From assembly GCA_937863385.1 (NCBI GenBank), contig CALMBW010000021.1:1-64000 (forward strand): DNA of 64,000 nucleotides, read 5' to 3'. The DNA comes from an uncultured Actinomycetes bacterium. Lineage in GTDB: Bacteria; Actinomycetota; CADDZG01; WHSQ01. Shown here in pieces: positions 44,512-54,005 of the stretch. The position numbers and the translations under genes are program-made. The notes beneath the pieces were generated by a model. That model was not told the origin of the DNA. It made no database searches and saw only the letters and a list, made by a program, of their open reading frames with translations. Every line of letters starts with the position of its first letter. Position 1 is the first letter of the stretch.

Positions 44512-46797
44512 ATGGGCTCTACCGATAACGAACACGCGATCCAGAGCACGCAAGAGCTCGGACCGGCACAGCCGCGTGGCGTAAAAGCAGTTCTCAAGAA
44601 GGTTCGAGCCTCTAGGGGGCCGTCTGATCCTGCTCTCGAGAAGCTGATCAAAGAGGTTCGCAATCGTCGACCGAAGGCCGATCTACGGTTGATCGATCAC
44701 GCGTACGCCATCGCAGTCGCTGCACACGAAGGCCAGGTTCGTAAGTCGGGCGACGCATTCGTGTCGCACCCTATCGCCGTTGCCGGGATCCTTGCCGAGC
44801 TCGGCCTGGATGAAACCACCGTATCGGCCGCGTTGCTACACGACGCGGTTGAGGACACCTCATTGACCCTTGCCGAGGTCGAGTCCGAGATGGGCTTCGA
44901 CGTTGCGATGCTCATCGATGGAGTCACCAAACTAGACAAGATCAGGTTTCGCTCCGCCGAGCAGAGCAGAGCAGAGAATCTACGCAAGATGATCGTGGCG
45001 ACGGCGAAAGACGTGCGGGTCTTGCTGATCAAGATCGCCGACCGGCTTCACAACATGCGAACCCTTGCACCTTTGGCGGCCGACAAGAGGGAATTGATCG
45101 CTCGCGAGACGCTCGAGATCTACGCGCCGCTCTCTCACCGCTTGGGTATGTACGCGATCAAATGGGAGATGGAAGACCTTAGTTTCGCCACTCTGCATCC
45201 CAAGCGGTATCACGAGATCGAGACGCTCGTTTCCCAGCGCCAACCCGAGAGGGAGCGTCTGCTCGAGGAAGTCAGCGACGAGATCGGCGCCAAGTTGCAC
45301 GAAGTAAAGATCAAGGCTGAGGTCACCGGCCGCCCGAAGAATCTCTATTCCATCTACGAGAAGATCGTGCTACGGGGAAAAGAGTTCGATCAGATCTTCG
45401 ACCTGATGGGCGTTCGTGTAGTCGTTGAGTCCGTGCGGGACTGTTACGGCGCTCTTGGTGCCCTTCACACCGTGTACACACCCGTGCCGGGACGCTTCAA
45501 GGACTACATCGCGATGCCCAAGTTCAACATGTACCAGTCTTTGCACACCACGGTCATCGGTCCGTCGGGAAGACCGATGGAGATCCAGATCCGCACCAAG
45601 GAGATGCACGAGGCAGCGGAGTTCGGTATCGCCGCACACTGGCTCTACAAGGAGCAGCAACGCCGGAAGCTTCCCGAGGAAGAGCTTGCATGGCTGCAGC
45701 GGATGATGGATTGGCAGCGAGAGTCGGCCGACCCCAAGGAATTCATGGAGTCGTTGAAGATCGATCTCTACTCCGACGAGGTGTTCGTTTTCACGCCCAA
45801 AGGCGACGTGATCGAGCTTCCGCGTGCGGCCACACCTCTGGACTTCGCGTACTCGGTGCACACCGAGGTTGGACATGCCACGGTGGGAGCCCGGGTCAAC
45901 GGTCGTTTGGTGCCCCTGAGCCACCGGTTGTCGTCGGGGGACACCATCGAGATCATCACGTCCAAAGGCACAGGTGCTCCCTCTCGGGATTGGATCAATC
46001 TCGTCCAGACGCCGCGTGCGAGGAACAAGATCAGACAATGGTTCGCGCGAGAGCGCCGCGAGGATGCGCTCGCCCAAGGGCGAGACGCACTGCTTTCTGC
46101 TATGCGCAAACAAGGGCTGCCCGTCGACAAGATCCATAAGTCGGGTGTACTGACCACCATCTCTGAAGAGTTGCGATTCCCCGAGCTGGATGCGATGTAC
46201 GTGGCGATGGGAGAGGGCCACACCTCCCCCCACACGGTGGTGACCCGAGTGATCCGGCTCTTCCAGCCCGAGCCCGCGGAGGATGCAGAGCCAGAACCCG
46301 TCACCCCCCGCCGGCGCTCAACCAAACCGAGGGGCAAGGGGGTCGTGGTTCAGGGGATGGACGATCTGCTCGTTCGATTGGCCCGTTGCTGTACACCGGT
46401 CCCGGGTGACCCGATCGTTGGCTTTCTAACCAGAGGCCGCGGCGTGTCGGTTCACCGGGCCGACTGCCCGAACTCGAAAGCTCTTGCTGCGGTCGATGAG
46501 GGACGTATGGCCGAGGTGTGGTGGGATCAACGCCAGGAGGGCACCTTCGTGGTTGCGATCCAGGTCGAGGCTCTGGACCGAACGAAATTGCTCCGAGATG
46601 TCACGGACGCCATCTCGGAGCAAGGCATCCAGATCGTTTCATCCGCCACCCGAACGGGCAAAGATGGGATCGCAACGCTGACCTATAGCTTCGAGCTGGC
46701 GGACCCGAATCACCTAGAGCACGTTCTGAAGAACGTGCGGCGGGTCGACTCGGTCTTCGACGCTTACAGGGTGGTCCCGCCATCGGCGAGGACCTGA
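44512..46797 (+). CDS. rel: Bifunctional (p)ppGpp synthetase/hydrolase Rel
   Basis: A 761-residue stringent-response enzyme. The hydrolase HD domain is intact (VAGILAELGLDETTVSAALL then HDAVEDT). The synthetase domain has GRPKNLYSIYEKIV, FDLMGVRVVVESV and PGRFKDYIAMPKFNMYQSLH; RFKD is the signature of bifunctional Rel, where RelA has an acidic version. The C-terminal half has TGS (VFVFTPKGDVIELP), a helical region, the Cys pair RLARCCTPVPGD and an ACT domain. Length and order are those of mycobacterial Rel. The start is ATG 44512, probably leaderless. Confidence 0.97.
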   Translation: MGSTDNEHAIQSTQELGPAQPRGVKAVLKKVRASRGPSDPALEKLIKEVRNRRPKADLRLIDHAYAIAVAAHEGQVRKSGDAFVSHPIAVAGILAELGLDETTVSAALLHDAVEDTSLTLAEVESEMGFDVAMLIDGVTKLDKIRFRSAEQSRAENLRKMIVATAKDVRVLLIKIADRLHNMRTLAPLAADKRELIARETLEIYAPLSHRLGMYAIKWEMEDLSFATLHPKRYHEIETLVSQRQPERERLLEEVSDEIGAKLHEVKIKAEVTGRPKNLYSIYEKIVLRGKEFDQIFDLMGVRVVVESVRDCYGALGALHTVYTPVPGRFKDYIAMPKFNMYQSLHTTVIGPSGRPMEIQIRTKEMHEAAEFGIAAHWLYKEQQRRKLPEEELAWLQRMMDWQRESADPKEFMESLKIDLYSDEVFVFTPKGDVIELPRAATPLDFAYSVHTEVGHATVGARVNGRLVPLSHRLSSGDTIEIITSKGTGAPSRDWINLVQTPRARNKIRQWFARERREDALAQGRDALLSAMRKQGLPVDKIHKSGVLTTISEELRFPELDAMYVAMGEGHTSPHTVVTRVIRLFQPEPAEDAEPEPVTPRRRSTKPRGKGVVVQGMDDLLVRLARCCTPVPGDPIVGFLTRGRGVSVHRADCPNSKALAAVDEGRMAEVWWDQRQEGTFVVAIQVEALDRTKLLRDVTDAISEQGIQIVSSATRTGKDGIATLTYSFELADPNHLEHVLKNVRRVDSVFDAYRVVPPSART

Positions 46798-46818
46798 CGG
46801 TTCATCGAAGGGAGTTAC

Positions 46819-48561
46819 TTGTTCAAGCGTTATCTCATCGCGGCCACTCTCGTCGTCTCGGCAGTGTCTTGTGATACCGCCGAGGACAGACTTGCCGAGG
46901 TGCAGGAGCGGGCGCGCTCCCAGGCCCCAGAGATAGCCCAGGAGACCTTGGATGCGTGGGCCACCGAAGATCGAGAGGCTTTGGCCCGTGTCCTTGGAGA
47001 CAGCAGCAGGGCCACGCGATTCCTAAAGGTCTTCGCGCGCGCCAAACGTCAAGGAGAGATATCCACTGCGTCGGTACGAAGCGACGGCCAGCCACAGTTC
47101 ATCGAGATCGAACCGGTGAACGAGGACATCTCGGTGGCCTTCGATGTCCCTTACGAGATCGAGTGGTCCTCTGAGGCCGCGGCGGAGATCGTGTCCCTAG
47201 CCGGCGAACTCCGTATCGAGTACCGCGATCTCGCTGATGAGTGGGAGGTCTCTCTGACGCCAGAGGCCATCTGGCCGGGCATCGAGGGCGCAGCAGGCTT
47301 CGCCACTGAATACGAGTGGTTCAGGCGCGGGACATTGAAAGACCGTCATGGAAACGTGATCGCCAAGGGTCCTGTAGCGTCCCGCCGGTATCCATATGGG
47401 CCGGTAGGAGGCACGACGGTGGGGCACATCGGTTCTCTCACCAAGGCAGATCTTCGCGAGGGAGCGGACGGAGATGCCGGCGATCTGGTTGGCGCCTCTG
47501 GTCTTGAAGCAGCGTTCCAAGAGCGCCTTGCTGGGCTCCCATCCTCACGTCTGATCGTGGTGGACTCTCAAGGTAGCCAGATCGAAACATTGGGAGGGAT
47601 CGAAGGTTATCCGGGAGAGACGGTCAAGGTCACGCTCGATATGGAGTTGCAACGAGCTGTCGAGAATGCCTTCGGCTCGACCATCGGTGGTTCGGTACTG
47701 ATCCAACCAAGCACGGGGGACCTGCTAGCCGTGGTTGATTCCTCTAGCTTCGATCCCAACAACTACGTGGGAGCACAGGATGTCGAGCCCTTCAACCGAG
47801 CGCTGTTCGGCGGTTACCCCCCAGGCTCCACGATGAAAGTAGTGACCGCCGCGGCCGCACTCGAGACCAGAACGGTGAGGCCCGACACGACCTTGACCGG
47901 TCCCAAGGAATACAAAGGGGTGCGCAACTTCGAGTCCGGAGAGTTCGGGTCGATCCCGTTCGCGACGGCTGTGAAGTTCAGCGTGAATACCGCCTTCGCA
48001 CAAGTAGCAGAAGACCTGGGTGGATCGAAGCTGACACACTTCGCAGAAGCTTTCGGGTTCAACAGGTCTCCCAAGATGGCGCTCGCAGCGCGTGAGTCCT
48101 CCTTCCCCGAGCCGGTGGGGCTTGGTGATGTGATGTGGGCATCGGTGGGCCAAGCTCAGGTTCTCGCAACGCCACTGCAGATGGCATCGGTGGTAGCCAC
48201 TGTGGGGAACGATGGAAAGCGGATGGAGCCTCGGATCGATATGGATGAGCCGCTGGAAGGGGAGCGTGTCATGTCGAAGCGGCACGCCAAGCAGCTTGCA
48301 GCCATGATGCAGGCTGCCGTCGAGGGAGGAACCGGCGTCAACGCCCGTATCTCCGGAGTTTCGATCGCCGGTAAGACCGGCACCGCGGAGGTCGACGTTT
48401 CCGGTGAACGGCGCAACCACGCCTGGTTCGTTTGCTTCACCCCCGTCGATGGACCCCGAGTGGCGCTGTCGGTGGTCTCCGAGTATGGAGGGGTTGGGGG
48501 ACAGGTAGCCGCGCCGATAGCGCGCCGGATCTTGCTGGCGACCTTGAACGTGGTGCGGTGA
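46819..48561 (+). CDS. Penicillin-binding lipoprotein (MecA-N-like plus transpeptidase)
   Basis: A 580-residue cell-wall transpeptidase. TTG 46819 follows AAGGGAG and gives a lipoprotein signal ending VVSAVSCDTA, so Cys18 is the likely lipid anchor. Residues 25-150 resemble the NTF2-like MecA-N domain (AQETLDAWATEDREALARVL). The transpeptidase domain has SxxK in YPPGSTMKVVTAA, SxN in KFSVNTAFAQ and KTG in IAGKTGTAEVD, so it should acylate beta-lactams. Mycobacteria have a similar penicillin-binding lipoprotein (Rv2864c). The position between rel and dtd is not one I know. Confidence 0.92.
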   Translation: MFKRYLIAATLVVSAVSCDTAEDRLAEVQERARSQAPEIAQETLDAWATEDREALARVLGDSSRATRFLKVFARAKRQGEISTASVRSDGQPQFIEIEPVNEDISVAFDVPYEIEWSSEAAAEIVSLAGELRIEYRDLADEWEVSLTPEAIWPGIEGAAGFATEYEWFRRGTLKDRHGNVIAKGPVASRRYPYGPVGGTTVGHIGSLTKADLREGADGDAGDLVGASGLEAAFQERLAGLPSSRLIVVDSQGSQIETLGGIEGYPGETVKVTLDMELQRAVENAFGSTIGGSVLIQPSTGDLLAVVDSSSFDPNNYVGAQDVEPFNRALFGGYPPGSTMKVVTAAAALETRTVRPDTTLTGPKEYKGVRNFESGEFGSIPFATAVKFSVNTAFAQVAEDLGGSKLTHFAEAFGFNRSPKMALAARESSFPEPVGLGDVMWASVGQAQVLATPLQMASVVATVGNDGKRMEPRIDMDEPLEGERVMSKRHAKQLAAMMQAAVEGGTGVNARISGVSIAGKTGTAEVDVSGERRNHAWFVCFTPVDGPRVALSVVSEYGGVGGQVAAPIARRILLATLNVVR

Positions 48562-48568
48562 CGGCGCG

Positions 48569-49018
48569 ATGAGAGTGGTGGTTCAGCGGGCGCTCAGCGG
48601 CAGCGTGGAGGTTGCCGGCGAGATCGTTGGCGCGATCGGGCCGGGGCTCGTCGTCCTGTTGGGGATATCACCTTCGGATAGCCCTGCAGAGGCTGCCTGG
48701 GCTGTGGACAAGATCTGCAATCTGAGGATCTTTCCCGACGCGAGCGAAAAGATGGAGCGTTCTCTCCTAGACATCGGTGGTGAGGTGCTACTTGTTTCCC
48801 AGTTCACCCTCTATGGCGATGCCCGGAAAGGACGACGGCCTTCCTTCATCAAAGCCGCAAGTGGTCCCGAGGCCGAAGCTCTCTACGATGAGGTGGCGGC
48901 CGGTTTGCGACGCATGGGTGTCACCTGCGCCACCGGAAGGTTCGGAGCGATGATGGATGTCACCCTCGTCAATAACGGGCCCGTGACCATCTTGCTGGAC
49001 TCTGAGAAGACGTTCTAG
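48569..49018 (+). CDS. dtd: D-aminoacyl-tRNA deacylase
   Basis: Dtd removes D-amino acids (and glycine) from mischarged tRNA. The 149-residue protein starts MRVVVQRALSGSVEV and has the active-site blocks LLVSQFTLYGD and the C-terminal VNNGPVTILLDS (the Gly-Pro motif). Length is that of the family. It starts seven bases after the PBP stop and converges with the transketolase genes. Confidence 0.96.
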   Translation: MRVVVQRALSGSVEVAGEIVGAIGPGLVVLLGISPSDSPAEAAWAVDKICNLRIFPDASEKMERSLLDIGGEVLLVSQFTLYGDARKGRRPSFIKAASGPEAEALYDEVAAGLRRMGVTCATGRFGAMMDVTLVNNGPVTILLDSEKTF

Positions 49019-49032
49019 CCCTAGGACTCTGA

Positions 49033-49995
49033 TCAGTCTTTCAGAACGCGCGTTGCGGCATCGACGATAGCGTCGGGTGTCAGCCCGTATTGGCGAAGCA
49101 GGTCATCGGGCGGGCCCGACGTTGCATAGGTGTCACCGACATCCACGAAAGCCATGCGCGTTGGGCGCCTCTCGGAAACGACCATCGACACGATCGATCC
49201 AAGACCACCGAACGCAAGATGTTCTTCCGCGACGACGATCCCGCGGGTTTCGTTGGCCGCACGTTCGATGGCGCCGACATCTACCGGCTTGACCGTGTGC
49301 ATGTCGATCACCCGTGCTTCTATGCCCGCGGCCGCCAGGCCTTCCGCTGCGTCCAGGGCCATGGCGACCATGATTCCGTTGGCGATCAAGGTCACATCAT
49401 CGCCCTCTCGCAGGGTGTTCGCCTTGCCGATATGGAACTGGTCCTCACTGCTGTAGATCTGAGGGACCTTGGGGCGGCCGCAACGAAGGAAGGTGGGGCC
49501 CTCCCTGGCGATCATGGCTCGGGTGGCGGCGGCTGCCGAGATCCCGTCGGCGGGAACGATGACCGTGAATCCCGGAAGTGCGCACGCAAGGGCGACGTCT
49601 TCGATAGCCATCTGTGATGGGCCGTCTTCCCCGATGGAGATCCCTGCGTGGGTTCCAACGAGCTTCACGTTCTGGTTCGGGAAGGCGACCGACATGCGGA
49701 TCTGGTCGTAGGCATTGCTCATGAGGAAAGTCGAGAAGGAGGCTGCGACCGGAATCTTTCCGCAGGCGGCCAGGCCGGATGCGATCCCGACCATGTTGCT
49801 CTCGGCGATGCCGGCATTGAAGAAGCGTTCGGGGAAACGCTCCCCGAACTTCCCGGTGAACGTTGAGTTGTGAACGTCTCCATCAACGACCACCACGCGC
49901 TCGTCGTTGGCGCCGACCTCGGCGAGCGCGTCGCCGAAGGCCTCTCGTGTTGCGTCACCTTCGGGCAGATCTACCCGGGTAAGCCCGAAACTCAT
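49033..49995 (-). CDS. Transketolase, C-terminal subunit (split enzyme)
   Basis: A 320-residue protein holding the Pyr and C-terminal domains: VVVVDGDVHNSTFTGKFGER, FFNAGIAESNMVGIASGLAA (with the conserved Glu of TPP activation), GISIGEDGPSQMAIEDVALA and the C domain (VIDMHTVKPVD). It pairs with the TPP-binding subunit encoded just upstream, with a four-base overlap. Split transketolases occur in many bacteria and archaea and act in the pentose phosphate pathway. Whether this is the only transketolase of the organism cannot be seen here. Confidence 0.93.
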   Translation of the reverse strand: MSFGLTRVDLPEGDATREAFGDALAEVGANDERVVVVDGDVHNSTFTGKFGERFPERFFNAGIAESNMVGIASGLAACGKIPVAASFSTFLMSNAYDQIRMSVAFPNQNVKLVGTHAGISIGEDGPSQMAIEDVALACALPGFTVIVPADGISAAAATRAMIAREGPTFLRCGRPKVPQIYSSEDQFHIGKANTLREGDDVTLIANGIMVAMALDAAEGLAAAGIEARVIDMHTVKPVDVGAIERAANETRGIVVAEEHLAFGGLGSIVSMVVSERRPTRMAFVDVGDTYATSGPPDDLLRQYGLTPDAIVDAATRVLKD

Positions 49996-50834
49996 ACGCT
50001 GGCTCCGATCTCCTCTAGCGCGATGGCCGCTTGGTCCTCGTTCAGAGGCTTGCCGTGATAGCTCGACTGCCGCTCCTCGAGGAAGCTGACCCCCTTACCT
50101 TTGATGGTGTTGGCGATGACCACCTGGGGCCGGTCACCCACAGACCTCGCCCACTCGAACGCTTCCTGTACCTCGTTCAGGGAATGTCCATCGATCGTGC
50201 GCACTGCCCAATGGAAGGCCTCGAACTTGTCTTCTAGTGGCGACAGTGGCTGGATCTCGTCGACAGGGCCGGTTTGCTGATTGCCGTTGCGGTCAACGAT
50301 GAGGGTGAGGTTCGAAAGCGAGTGGTTGCCGGCAAACATCGCCGCTTCCCAGACCTGACCTTGCTCGGATTCTCCGTCTCCCACCATGACGTACACGCGA
50401 GCATCCGACCCGTCCAAACGAAGGCCTAGGGCATGCCCGACGCCGATCGACAACCCTTGTCCGAGTGAGCCCGTTGAAGCTTCCACACCGGGGACCCGGC
50501 ACATGTTGGGGTGACCCTCGAGCCGTGAGCCCATCTTACGGAGTTCGGTCAATTCCGATGCGTCCAAGTAGCCCGCCTCTGCTAGAACCGCGTAGAGGGC
50601 CGGTGCACCGTGGCCCTTGGAGAGGATGAAACGGTCGCGGTTGGGGTTCACCGGGTCGCTGGGGTCGTAGCGGAGCACCCCGCCGCGGTACAGAACCGCG
50701 ATGATCTCGACCATCGACAGCGAGGTCGAGGGGTGACCCGAGCCTGCGGCGGTAGTGGACGTGACGATGTGGTGGCGCAGTCTTGCTGCTACGGCATCGA
50801 GGTCATCTGATCTGGGGCGCTGCAGGTCTGGCAT
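49992..50834 (-). CDS. Transketolase, N-terminal TPP-binding subunit (split enzyme)
   Basis: A 280-residue protein with the TPP domain: TTAAGSGHPSTSLSMVEIIA, FILSKGHGAPALYAVLAEAG, TGSLGQGLSIGVGHALG, and the metal and diphosphate motif VMVGDGESEQGQVWEAAMFA (GDG...N-like block). It starts at 50834 and overlaps the C-terminal subunit gene. The pair forms a leftward operon that interrupts the otherwise rightward rel-hisS-aspS order. Confidence 0.93.
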   Translation of the reverse strand: MPDLQRPRSDDLDAVAARLRHHIVTSTTAAGSGHPSTSLSMVEIIAVLYRGGVLRYDPSDPVNPNRDRFILSKGHGAPALYAVLAEAGYLDASELTELRKMGSRLEGHPNMCRVPGVEASTGSLGQGLSIGVGHALGLRLDGSDARVYVMVGDGESEQGQVWEAAMFAGNHSLSNLTLIVDRNGNQQTGPVDEIQPLSPLEDKFEAFHWAVRTIDGHSLNEVQEAFEWARSVGDRPQVVIANTIKGKGVSFLEERQSSYHGKPLNEDQAAIALEEIGASV

Positions 50835-50915
50835 CGGTCCTCCCGCGTCGGCATCGAACGCCTCAAACCTACCCGCCCCACCGTGACCACAGAACTTGGA
50901 CGTTCATGCAAGCCC

Positions 50916-50921
50916 TACACT
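50916..50921 (+). promoter_or_regulatory. Candidate -10 (TACACT) for a leaderless hisS transcript
   Basis: TACACT ends six bases before ATG 50928, placing the transcription start on the start codon. There is no Shine-Dalgarno sequence. TTGGAC at 50896-50901 is only 14 bases away, too close for a normal -35. Confidence 0.5.
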
Positions 50922-50927
50922 GAGCCG

Positions 50928-52187
50928 ATGGCCCCAGAAGAAACCGGATTCAGCGCGCCCCGCGGCACCCGGGATCTATTGCCGCCGGCTTCGTCCGCGT
51001 GGCAGAAGGTGATCCGCTACGCGCAGGACTCGTTCTCGAAGGCCGGGTATCAGCCGGTCGAGACCCCGGCTTTCGAACAGACCGAGGTATTCGCGCGGGG
51101 CGTCGGCGCGACGAGCGAGGTCGTGACCAAACAGATGTACACATTCACCGATCAGGGCGGACGGTCTCTGACCTTGCGACCCGAGGCTACGGCTTCGGTG
51201 GTGCGGGCCGTTCTAGAGAACAACCTCCACCGAGGGGCCCTTCCGGTGAAGCTTGCCTACTTCGGCTGGATGTACCGGCAGGAGCGTCCGCAGAAGGGCA
51301 GGTACCGGCAGTTCTTCCAGCTCGGTATCGAGGCCTTAGGGGCAAGTGCCGCAACCGTCGATGCAGAGGTGATCGAGGTTGCCGACCGCTTCTACAAGGG
51401 TCTGGGACTGAAGACGATCCTGAAGCTCAACTCCATCGGTCACCCGGGCGAAAGCTGCCGTGGCAGCTACAACGACGCCCTAGTGGCCTACCTGAGAGAG
51501 CACGAAGCATCGCTGGCCGAAGAAGACCGTGCCCGGATCGCTACCAATCCTTTGAGGACGTTCGACAGCAAGGAGAGCTCCACGATCGCAGTGATGAGCG
51601 AAGCGCCGGTCATCACCGATCACCTGTGTAGCGACTGCGCCGAACACTTCGTGACGATCCGTTCTGCTCTGGACGCCGTTGGGATCGAGTACGAGCTCGA
51701 TCCTCGCCTCGTTCGAGGCCTCGATTACTACACGCGCACCGCGTTCGAGTTCGTCGCCGGCGATCTTGGCGCCCAGAACGCGGTCGGCGGCGGCGGCCGC
51801 TACGACGGTCTAGCCGAGGTCCTGGGAGGCCCGCCCGTTCCGGGCATCGGTTTCGCCCTGGGACTCGACCGGATAATGCTGGCTCTCGGCGACATCGCCC
51901 TGGAGCCGGCGGTGACGGCCTATGTTGTTGCTCTCGGCGATGAAGCGATACGAGAGGCGTTCCCACTGGCGACCCGGCTTCGCCGGGCTGGGATCGGATG
52001 CGAATTCGACCTGATGGGCCGCCAGATGAAGGGGCAGATGAAAGATGCAGTCCGTTCGGGCGCGCGCTTCGCCGTGATCATCGGTGAGGCCGAGCTCGAA
52101 GCCGGGGAAGCTACCGTCAAGGATCTCGCCACTGGCGAGCAGGAGCGCGTGGCGCTCGATCGACTAGAGGAGTGGCTGGGAGCATGA
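50928..52187 (+). CDS. hisS: Histidyl-tRNA synthetase
   Basis: A class II synthetase of 419 residues from ATG 50928; GTG 50883 in frame lacks support. Motifs: SAPRGTRDLLPP at the start, motif 2 PVKLAYFGWMYRQERPQKGRYRQF written in part as FGWMYRQERPQKGR, His-A loop RGLDYYTRTAFEF, motif 3 GIGFALGLDRIMLAL and an anticodon-binding C-domain. It overlaps aspS by four bases, the usual hisS-aspS pair. Confidence 0.97.
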   Translation: MAPEETGFSAPRGTRDLLPPASSAWQKVIRYAQDSFSKAGYQPVETPAFEQTEVFARGVGATSEVVTKQMYTFTDQGGRSLTLRPEATASVVRAVLENNLHRGALPVKLAYFGWMYRQERPQKGRYRQFFQLGIEALGASAATVDAEVIEVADRFYKGLGLKTILKLNSIGHPGESCRGSYNDALVAYLREHEASLAEEDRARIATNPLRTFDSKESSTIAVMSEAPVITDHLCSDCAEHFVTIRSALDAVGIEYELDPRLVRGLDYYTRTAFEFVAGDLGAQNAVGGGGRYDGLAEVLGGPPVPGIGFALGLDRIMLALGDIALEPAVTAYVVALGDEAIREAFPLATRLRRAGIGCEFDLMGRQMKGQMKDAVRSGARFAVIIGEAELEAGEATVKDLATGEQERVALDRLEEWLGA

Positions 52188-53974
52188 TGCGATCGCATCG
52201 TTGCGGTGAATTGGGCCGCGACCATGAAGGCACCGATGTCGAACTGTGTGGGTGGGTCCACTCGCGCCGGGATCATGGTGGGGTCATCTTCATCGATCTG
52301 AGGGATGCGTACGGGATCGTCCAGTGCGTGTTCTCGCCGGGGGAAGCGGAAACCTTCGCCATCGCCGAACAGCTGCGCAACGAGTTCTGCGTGAAGGTCT
52401 CCGGCACGGTGCGTTCGAGGCCGGAGGGCACTACCAACCCCAACCTGCCCACCGGCGAGATCGAGGTGACGGCATCCGCCTTGGAGATCCTCGCGCGATC
52501 GGAAACTCCGCCGTTCCAGGTCGACGCACATGCCGAGGTCGACGAGACGCTGCGCCTCAAACACCGCTACCTCGATCTGAGGCGTCCGGAGATGCAGGAG
52601 AAGCTTCGGCTCCGCCACGCGATCATCTCGGCGATCAGACGCTTCTTCGACGACGAGGGTTTCGTCGAGGTCGAGACGCCCATGCTTACCCGAGCGACCC
52701 CTGAGGGAGCGCGCGACTACCTCGTGCCGTCGCGCGTTCACCCGGGCAAGTTCTACGCGCTCCCACAGAGCCCTCAGCTCTTCAAGCAGCTCCTGATGGT
52801 GTCGGGGCTCGACCGCTATTACCAGATCGCCCGATGTTTCCGCGATGAGGATCTGCGGGCGGACCGCCAGCCCGACTTCACGCAGTTGGATCTCGAGATG
52901 TCCTTCGTTGACGTCGAGGACGTTCTAGATGTGACCGAGCGCATGTTCAAGCAGGTCTGGCGCACGGTGATGGGGGTCGAACTCGAGGACTTCGCACGGA
53001 TCGGTTACCGCGAAGCGATGGATCGTTTCGGCTCAGACAAGCCCGATCTTCGCTTCGGACTGGAACTAGTAGACCTCGCCGGGGTGTTTGCCGATACCGA
53101 GATAAAGGTGTTCCGAAGCGTTCTGGACGGGGGCGGGGCGGTGAAGGCCATCACCATCCCCGGGAAGGGCGATGCCGGACGCAAGGAACTTGACGGCTTG
53201 GTCGAGGAAGCGAAGTCCCTCGGGGCGGGTGGACTGGTATGGGTCGCCGTGACGTCCGAGGGCCTGCGTTCTCCCATGGACAAGTTCTTCACCGATTTGG
53301 AGCGAACCGCTCTGCGTGAAACGGCCCGTGCTGCGGATAACGATCTCGTCCTGATCGTGGCCGACGTGCGGACCAGTGTGGTTCACAAGGTTCTCGGTGG
53401 TCTAAGAACGCGGCTGGCGCAGAGGTACGACCTGATCCCCGACTACCCGCTAGAGGATCCGAGGCGTTGGCGGTTCGCTTGGATAGTCGACTTTCCATGG
53501 TTCGAACACAACGAGGAAGAGGATCGGTGGGATCCGATCCATCACCCATTCACCGGGATCGTGCAAGAGACACTGCAGTATCTCGATAGCGAACCCGAAA
53601 AGGTGATCAGCAAGAGCTACGACATCACCTTGAATGGATGGGAATTGGCGTCGGGCTCGATCCGGATCCACGATCCCGAGATGCAAGCACGGGTGTTCAG
53701 GGCGCTGGGGATCTCAGATGAAGAAGCCGAGGAGAAGTTTGGGTTCCTGCTGAATGCGTTCCGCTTCGGTCCACCTCCGCATGGTGGGATCGCCCCAGGG
53801 ATCGATCGGATCGTCGCGCTCGCCGCCGGAGAGACCAACATCCGTGAGGTGATCGCCTTCCCCAAGACACAGACCGCCTTTGACCCATTGACGTCGGCCC
53901 CTAGTGCCGTTGACGCGCAGCAATTGAAGGTGCTGCACCTGAAGAGCACGGCACCGGAGCCTGAGCCCAGCTAG
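52184..53974 (+). CDS. aspS: Aspartyl-tRNA synthetase
   Basis: A bacterial-type class II synthetase of 596 residues. ATG 52184 overlaps the hisS stop. The OB-fold anticodon domain (VELCGWVHSRRDHGGVIFID), motif 1, the flipping loop YALPQSPQLFKQLLM, motif 2 YYQIARCFRDEDLRADRQP, the bacteria-specific GAD insertion (about 280-410) and motif 3 GGIAPGIDRIVALAAG are all present. Whether it is discriminating or also charges tRNA-Asn cannot be told without gatCAB context. Confidence 0.97.
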   Translation: MMRSHRCGELGRDHEGTDVELCGWVHSRRDHGGVIFIDLRDAYGIVQCVFSPGEAETFAIAEQLRNEFCVKVSGTVRSRPEGTTNPNLPTGEIEVTASALEILARSETPPFQVDAHAEVDETLRLKHRYLDLRRPEMQEKLRLRHAIISAIRRFFDDEGFVEVETPMLTRATPEGARDYLVPSRVHPGKFYALPQSPQLFKQLLMVSGLDRYYQIARCFRDEDLRADRQPDFTQLDLEMSFVDVEDVLDVTERMFKQVWRTVMGVELEDFARIGYREAMDRFGSDKPDLRFGLELVDLAGVFADTEIKVFRSVLDGGGAVKAITIPGKGDAGRKELDGLVEEAKSLGAGGLVWVAVTSEGLRSPMDKFFTDLERTALRETARAADNDLVLIVADVRTSVVHKVLGGLRTRLAQRYDLIPDYPLEDPRRWRFAWIVDFPWFEHNEEEDRWDPIHHPFTGIVQETLQYLDSEPEKVISKSYDITLNGWELASGSIRIHDPEMQARVFRALGISDEEAEEKFGFLLNAFRFGPPPHGGIAPGIDRIVALAAGETNIREVIAFPKTQTAFDPLTSAPSAVDAQQLKVLHLKSTAPEPEPS

Positions 53975-53985
53975 TTGCTGGGCTC
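53963..53985. terminator. Hairpin over the aspS stop, possibly a bidirectional terminator
   Basis: GAGCCCAG (53963-53970) pairs with CTGGGCTC (53978-53985); the loop CTAGTTG contains the stop codon. It lies between convergent genes. There is no T run on either side, so efficiency is uncertain. Confidence 0.55.
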
Positions 53986-54005
53986 CGGCTCGATACATCA
54001 AGACA

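Noticed and set aside
49019-49032. Terminator between dtd and the transketolase genes
   Set aside because: Only a 4-bp stem (GACT/AGTC) is visible, too weak to call.
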